Assembly (NCBI GenBank): GCA_023427825.1
Contig: JAEZAI010000062.1
Location: 1 to 10,930, forward strand
DNA: 10,930 nucleotides
Origin: Actinomycetes bacterium
GTDB lineage: Bacteria > Actinomycetota > Acidimicrobiia > Acidimicrobiales > Microtrichaceae
Direction of reading: 5' to 3'
Below, one piece after another: positions 7,361 to 10,930 of the stretch. The position numbers were made by a program, and so were the translations under genes. The notes beneath the pieces are model-generated. The model had not been told where the DNA came from and did not search any database. It saw only the letters and a program-made list of their open reading frames with translations. Positions within the stretch are counted from its first letter, which is position 1. Each line of letters opens with the position of its first letter.

Positions 7361-7514
7361 GCGGCCGGGAGCGGAGGCGCCGGGCCTCAGCGGCCGGGAG
7401 CGGGGACTGGGCCTCAGCGGCCGGGAGCGGGGACTGGGCCTCAGCGGCCGGGAGCGGGGACTGGGCCTCAGCGGCCGGGAGCGGCGACTGGGCCTCAGCG
7501 GCCGGGAGCGGGGA
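7361..7514. repeat. 27-bp tandem repeat array (minisatellite)
   Basis: Four adjacent 27-bp units lie at 7390-7416, 7417-7443, 7444-7470 and 7471-7497. They are identical except for one G-to-C change at 7485 in the last. A 29-bp variant unit (7361-7389) precedes them and a partial unit (7498-7514) follows. Each unit starts gcggccgggagcgg and ends gggcctca. There are no unique spacers, so it is not CRISPR. The block at 7351-7374, which ends the HIT gene, matches the unit junctions with one mismatch (TGA versus TCA). It lies between the HIT stop and the metG promoter and has no recognisable coding role. Confidence 0.95.
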
Positions 7515-7596
7515 GCACGGCTGACGTCAACGCGTCCTGGGGTGCCTGGCGGGCGCCGGTAGGCTGGAGCGTCCCCCGAACGGAGCCCGAGCACGC
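7515..7596 (+). promoter_or_regulatory. metG promoter and leader
   Basis: TAGGCT (7560-7565) fits the actinobacterial -10 form and would give a leader of about 25 nt. GGAG at 7582-7585 is an acceptable ribosome binding site, 11 nt before the GTG at 7597. No good -35 is visible. An 8-bp palindrome TGACGTCA (7522-7529) lies about 30 nt upstream of the -10 box and might be a regulator site. No T-box features are seen. Confidence 0.4.
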
Positions 7597-9360
7597 GTGT
7601 CACGCCACCTGATCACCAGCGCCCTGCCGTACATCAACGGGATCAAGCACCTCGGCAACCTGGTCGGGTCGATGCTCCCGTCCGACGTGTACGCGCGGTA
7701 CCTGCGCGCCGCGGACCACGAGGTGCTGTTCATCTGCGCCACCGACGAGCACGGCACCCCCGCCGAGTTGGCCGCTCGCGAGGTGGGTCTCGACGTCGCC
7801 GAGTTCTGCGCCCAGCAGCACGAGGTGCAGAAGGACCTGTGCGAGCGGTTCGAGCTGAGCTTCGACCACTTCGGCCGCACCTCCCGTCCGCAGAACCATC
7901 GGCTCACCGACCACTTCGCCCGACGGCTGAAGGCCGAGGGGTTCACCGAGGTCCGCACCACCGAGCAGGTGTACTCGGTGGCCGACGGCCGCTTCCTGCC
8001 CGACCGCTACGTGGTGGGCACATGTCCCAACTGCGGCTACGACCGGGCCCGCGGCGACCAGTGCGAGAACTGCGGGAAGCAGCTCGAGCCGACCGACCTC
8101 ATCGAACCGCGCAGCGCCATCTCGGGGTCCACGGACCTGGAGATCCGGTCCAGCTCCCACGTGTTCCTGCTGCAGTCGCAGCTGGCGGACCGCATCCGGG
8201 CGTGGATCGACACCAAGACCGACTGGCCGCAGCTCACCCGCTCGATCGCGTACAAGTGGCTCGACGAGGGGCTCGAGGACCGGGGCATCACCCGCGACCT
8301 GGACTGGGGCATCCCGGTGGACCCGGACGACTTCCCCGAGGTCGCCGGCAAGGTCTGGTACGTCTGGTTCGACGCCCCCATCGGCTACCTGGGCGCCACG
8401 CGCGAGTGGGCCGACGATCGAACCACGCCCGAGCAGGCCGGCGCGCTGTTCGACAGCTGGTGGCGCACCGAGCGCGGCGCGGCCGACGTCACGTACACGG
8501 AGTTCATGGGCAAGGACACCGTGCCCTTCCACACGCTGTCGTTCCCGGCGACGATCCTGGGCTCCGGCGAGGACTGGAAGCTGGTCGACCGGCTCAAGTC
8601 CTTCAACTGGCTGACGTACTACGGCGGCAAGTTCTCCACGTCGGAGCACCGCGGCGTGTTCATGTCCGACGCGCTCGAGCTGCTGCCCGCCGACTACTGG
8701 CGCTGGTACCTCATGGCCAACGCCCCCGAGTCGGACGACACGAGCTTCACCTGGGAGCTGTTCGGCGACGCGGTCAACAAGGACCTGGTCGGCACGTTCG
8801 GCAACTTCGTCAACCGGACCGTCACCCAGGTGGTGCGGCACATCGGCGAGCAGGTGCCAGAGGGCGGGGAGCCGGGTGACGAGGAGGCCGAGCTGGCCGA
8901 GCGGGTGGAGGCCCGCCTGACCGAGTACGTCGGCCACCTGGACGCCCTGGAGTTCCGCAAGGCGGCCGCCGCGCTGCGGGCGCTGTGGGCCGAAGGCAAC
9001 GTCTACCTGGAGAGCCGGGAGCCGTGGAAGACGGTGAAGATCGACCGCGACCGCACGGCCTGCACCTTGCGCACCGCGCTGGGGCTGGTGCTCGTGCACT
9101 CGGTGGCCTCGGGTCCGTTCGTGCCGGTCACCGCCGCCCGGCTGCGGGCCGCGTTCCCCGAGGTGGTCGAGGTGCCGCTCTGCCTGGACAGCGGGCTGGG
9201 GGCGGCGGCCACCGAGGTGCTGCGCCCGGGCTCCGTGCTGGTCCCGCCGCCGCTGCTGTTCCGCAAGCTCGACGCGGAGGAGCTCGAGGGCTGGGAGCGG
9301 CGCTTCGGCGGGGCGGAGACGGCACCGGGTGACGCCTCGGAGTCCGTCCCCGAGGGGTGA
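7597..9360 (+). CDS. metG: Methionyl-tRNA synthetase
   Basis: This 587-aa cytosolic class I aminoacyl-tRNA synthetase attaches methionine to tRNA-Met, both initiator and elongator. The Rossmann domain opens with ITSALPYINGIKHLGN; the HIGH signature appears as HLGN (18-21). The connective peptide carries one zinc knuckle with four cysteines, Cys143-x2-Cys146-x9-Cys156-x2-Cys159. The KMSKS loop is KFSTS (345-349) in GGKFSTSEHRGVF, the form I know from alphaproteobacterial-type MetRS. The anticodon-binding helical domain follows from about residue 390 and includes NKDLVGTFGNFVNR. There is no C-terminal tRNA-binding EMAP-like domain, and the protein ends soon after the helical domain in an acidic tail. 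The start is GTG with GGAG 11 nt upstream. It appears to be the housekeeping copy. Confidence 0.97.
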   Translation: MSRHLITSALPYINGIKHLGNLVGSMLPSDVYARYLRAADHEVLFICATDEHGTPAELAAREVGLDVAEFCAQQHEVQKDLCERFELSFDHFGRTSRPQNHRLTDHFARRLKAEGFTEVRTTEQVYSVADGRFLPDRYVVGTCPNCGYDRARGDQCENCGKQLEPTDLIEPRSAISGSTDLEIRSSSHVFLLQSQLADRIRAWIDTKTDWPQLTRSIAYKWLDEGLEDRGITRDLDWGIPVDPDDFPEVAGKVWYVWFDAPIGYLGATREWADDRTTPEQAGALFDSWWRTERGAADVTYTEFMGKDTVPFHTLSFPATILGSGEDWKLVDRLKSFNWLTYYGGKFSTSEHRGVFMSDALELLPADYWRWYLMANAPESDDTSFTWELFGDAVNKDLVGTFGNFVNRTVTQVVRHIGEQVPEGGEPGDEEAELAERVEARLTEYVGHLDALEFRKAAAALRALWAEGNVYLESREPWKTVKIDRDRTACTLRTALGLVLVHSVASGPFVPVTAARLRAAFPEVVEVPLCLDSGLGAAATEVLRPGSVLVPPPLLFRKLDAEELEGWERRFGGAETAPGDASESVPEG

Positions 9361-9400
9361 GAGACCCCACACGGGTCCCGGCACGCGCAAGGATGACGCC

Positions 9401-10264
9401 GTGAGATCGTTCCTGGGCCGGATGCGCACGCAGTCGGTGCGCGTGCTGATGCTGGCCGGACTGCTGCTCCTGAGCGGGGCGGCGATCGGCCTGGCGGCGG
9501 CGTACCCGCTCACGTTCATCAGCTTCGACGAGTCCTCGGCGACCAACCTGGACCAGGCCCGCCTGGCCGGGCAGGTGGACGTCGACCAGGCGCTGGTCGC
9601 GCTCGACGACCTGCCCAAGGGTTGGGAGCCCGGCGACCCCGCGCTGGGCCCGTTCGGCATCCTCAACAGCGACTTCTGCGGCGAGCAGGTCAGCACGCCC
9701 ACGCCGCTGTCCGAGGTCCACACCGCCGTGTTCCGCAACCCCACCAACGACTCGGTGGTGATCGCCCAGGCGCTGCACGTGGACAAGTGGCAGTCGGCCC
9801 GGACGTACCTGAACGACGTCGAGGACGCACTCGGCGAGTGCAACCAGTTCTACCGGAACGGCCCCACCGGCCGGACCAAGATCGACATCAAGGACGCCTC
9901 CGAGGCGCCGCTGATCGCGGACGACTTCGTGGCCGCGACCTACGTGGACGAGAACGGCGAGGGCGCGCAGGAGTGGGCGATCTTCGCCGTCGGCGACGTG
10001 ATCATCTCGGTCCTGCACTCCGGCCCCACCCGGCCGGAGCCGCCGTTCCTCAACGACGTGATCGAGAACGTGCTGGCCCGGATCGACCCGGCCGACTTCG
10101 CGCCGGGGGGCATCACGCCCGACACCGCGCTCGACGCGCCCGCCGACGGCACGCCGGGCACGATCGACAGCGGCGCGGCGGACGAGACCGAGGGCGGCGC
10201 GGGCGACCAGGTGCCCGCGGATCCCGGCGTGACCACGTCGGTCGTCACCGACGGCGGGGACTGA
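9401..10264 (+). CDS. Membrane-anchored secreted protein of unknown function
   Basis: I do not recognise this 287-aa protein. A short basic N-terminus (RSFLGRMRTQSVR) precedes one hydrophobic segment at about residues 13-34, which should be an uncleaved anchor or signal peptide. The rest is exported. The outer domain contains LDDLPKGWEPGDP, FCGEQ (Cys93), VHTAVFRNP and GECNQF (Cys147). The two cysteines could form a disulfide. Residues 236-287 are a low-complexity Asp/Gly/Pro/Thr-rich tail. The pattern loosely recalls small extracellular sensor domains of actinobacterial lipoproteins, but I would not assign a family. The GTG start at 9401 is chosen because AAGGA lies 7 nt upstream; the frame is open further up to 9329, but that would overlap metG and lack a ribosome binding site. 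It starts 40 bp after metG. Confidence 0.8.
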   Translation: MRSFLGRMRTQSVRVLMLAGLLLLSGAAIGLAAAYPLTFISFDESSATNLDQARLAGQVDVDQALVALDDLPKGWEPGDPALGPFGILNSDFCGEQVSTPTPLSEVHTAVFRNPTNDSVVIAQALHVDKWQSARTYLNDVEDALGECNQFYRNGPTGRTKIDIKDASEAPLIADDFVAATYVDENGEGAQEWAIFAVGDVIISVLHSGPTRPEPPFLNDVIENVLARIDPADFAPGGITPDTALDAPADGTPGTIDSGAADETEGGAGDQVPADPGVTTSVVTDGGD

Positions 10265-10285
10265 GCCCGTGCGCCGGGCCGAATC

Positions 10286-10930
10286 GTGAGCGGCCCCGCC
10301 GAACTGCTCGAGTCGCTGCGGCGGGACCTCGTGGCAGAGCAGGCCGCGCTCGCCGCCGTGGTCGACCCGCTCACGGTCGAGCAGCTGTCGCTGCCGACGC
10401 CCGCCGAGGGCTGGGACGTGGCCGATCAGCTGTCGCACCTGGCTGCGTTCGACGAGCACGCAGTCATGGCGATCACCGATCCCCAGCGGTTCGCCGTGCA
10501 GTTCGACCTGGCGATGGCCGGCGGTGACGACCCCATCCTGGCGGCCACCCAGAGGGGGCGGCTGCTCGGTCCCGAGGAGTCCAGGGAGTGGTGGCACCGG
10601 GCCACCGACGAGCTCGAGGTCGCCGCCGCCGGACTCCAGCCCGGCGAGCGGGTGCCGTGGTTCGGTCCCGACATGGGCGCCATGTCGTTCCTGACCGCTC
10701 GCCTCATGGAGACGTGGGCGCACGGCCAGGACGTGCGCGACGCCGTCGGCGCCCCGCCCGAGGAGTCGACGCCGCTGCGCCCCGTCGCCGATCTGGGCAT
10801 ACCCGCCCGCGGCTACAGCTACCGGGTGCGGGGGATGGCGCCGCCCGAGGCGCCGCTCCGCGTGGAGGTGGTGTCGCCCGACGGCTCGACGTGGACCTGG
10901 GGACCCCAGGACGCGGACGACGTCGTGCGG
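10286..10930 (+). CDS. TIGR03084/MDMPI-like metal-binding protein, N-terminal part
   Basis: The first 215 codons of a gene that runs off the right edge. It belongs to the DinB-like mycothiol-dependent maleylpyruvate isomerase superfamily and looks like the TIGR03084 branch. The four-helix metal-binding domain has TPAEGWDVADQLSHLAAFDE (His51) and ARLMETWAHGQDVRDA (Glu142, His146). This matches the zinc ligands His52, Glu144 and His148 known from corynebacterial maleylpyruvate isomerase. WFGP before the second motif and the later SPDGSTWTWGPQDA block, the start of the C-terminal domain, are typical of the TIGR03084 branch. Members may use mycothiol or another thiol, but the reaction of this branch is unknown. 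The start is GTG at 10286 with no clear ribosome binding site, 21 bp after the previous stop, so translation may depend on the upstream gene. Confidence 0.88.
   Translation, partial: MSGPAELLESLRRDLVAEQAALAAVVDPLTVEQLSLPTPAEGWDVADQLSHLAAFDEHAVMAITDPQRFAVQFDLAMAGGDDPILAATQRGRLLGPEESREWWHRATDELEVAAAGLQPGERVPWFGPDMGAMSFLTARLMETWAHGQDVRDAVGAPPEESTPLRPVADLGIPARGYSYRVRGMAPPEAPLRVEVVSPDGSTWTWGPQDADDVVR

Noticed and set aside
7361..7514. CRISPR array
   Set aside because: The units are directly adjacent with no unique spacers, and no cas genes are present.
7515..7596. T-box or S-box leader of metG
   Set aside because: The leader after the predicted -10 box is only about 25 nt, with no T-box or SAM riboswitch elements and no terminator/antiterminator pair.
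6497..7603. - strand frame reading the 27-bp array as a PSPRSRPLR repeat protein
   Set aside because: It overlaps the HIT gene and the exonuclease gene in shadow frames, has no ribosome binding site, and the repeat peptide is a by-product of a minisatellite whose unit is a multiple of three.
7600..9843. Long - strand open frame antisense to metG
   Set aside because: The + strand encodes an intact MetRS with all signatures. The antisense frame crosses into the next gene and has no recognisable domain.

Overview
The window is about 70% GC with dense genes, a strong G/C bias at third codon positions and several GTG or TTG starts. This fits a high-GC actinobacterium. Further support comes from the C-terminus of a DprE1-type flavoprotein and a protein of the mycothiol-dependent maleylpyruvate isomerase (MDMPI)-like superfamily. 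An early-branching class such as Acidimicrobiia is possible, but the class cannot be proved from sequence alone. I see no mobile element, CRISPR array, rRNA or tRNA, and no recognisable defence or biosynthetic cluster. No gap between genes exceeds 300 bases; the largest are 7361-7596 and 4880-5072, and both are described.

Left part (1-4879): the end of a DprE1-like oxidase (+ strand) meets a convergent four-gene ABC importer operon (- strand) at a long, nearly perfect inverted repeat that is probably a bidirectional terminator. The operon reads right to left: UgpC/MalK-type ATPase, MalF-type permease, MalG-type permease, then a lipoprotein substrate-binding protein. The first three genes overlap and are probably translationally coupled. 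A 62-nt gap with a hairpin precedes the binding protein. Together they form a complete carbohydrate or glycerol-phosphate importer.

Middle part (4880-7596): a 193-bp control region lies upstream of the importer. Next come an unrecognised 333-aa protein and a DEDDy-type 3'-5' exonuclease, both on the - strand. The 333-aa gene has a leader whose 9 bases exactly complement its own ribosome binding site. The exonuclease diverges from a HIT-family hydrolase (+ strand) across 80 bp holding a 24-bp tandem duplication, and both starts look leaderless. A 27-bp tandem repeat array follows the HIT gene and appears to have been copied from its 3' end, including the stop codon.

Right part (7597-10930, + strand): methionyl-tRNA synthetase, an unrecognised membrane-anchored secreted protein, and the first 215 residues of a TIGR03084/MDMPI-like metal-binding protein are closely spaced and may be co-transcribed.

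Most genes are ordinary. The most interesting signals are non-coding: the self-complementary leader of the 333-aa gene, the two tandem repeats flanking the HIT gene, and a threonine in the DprE1-like protein where mycobacterial DprE1 has the drug-reactive cysteine.
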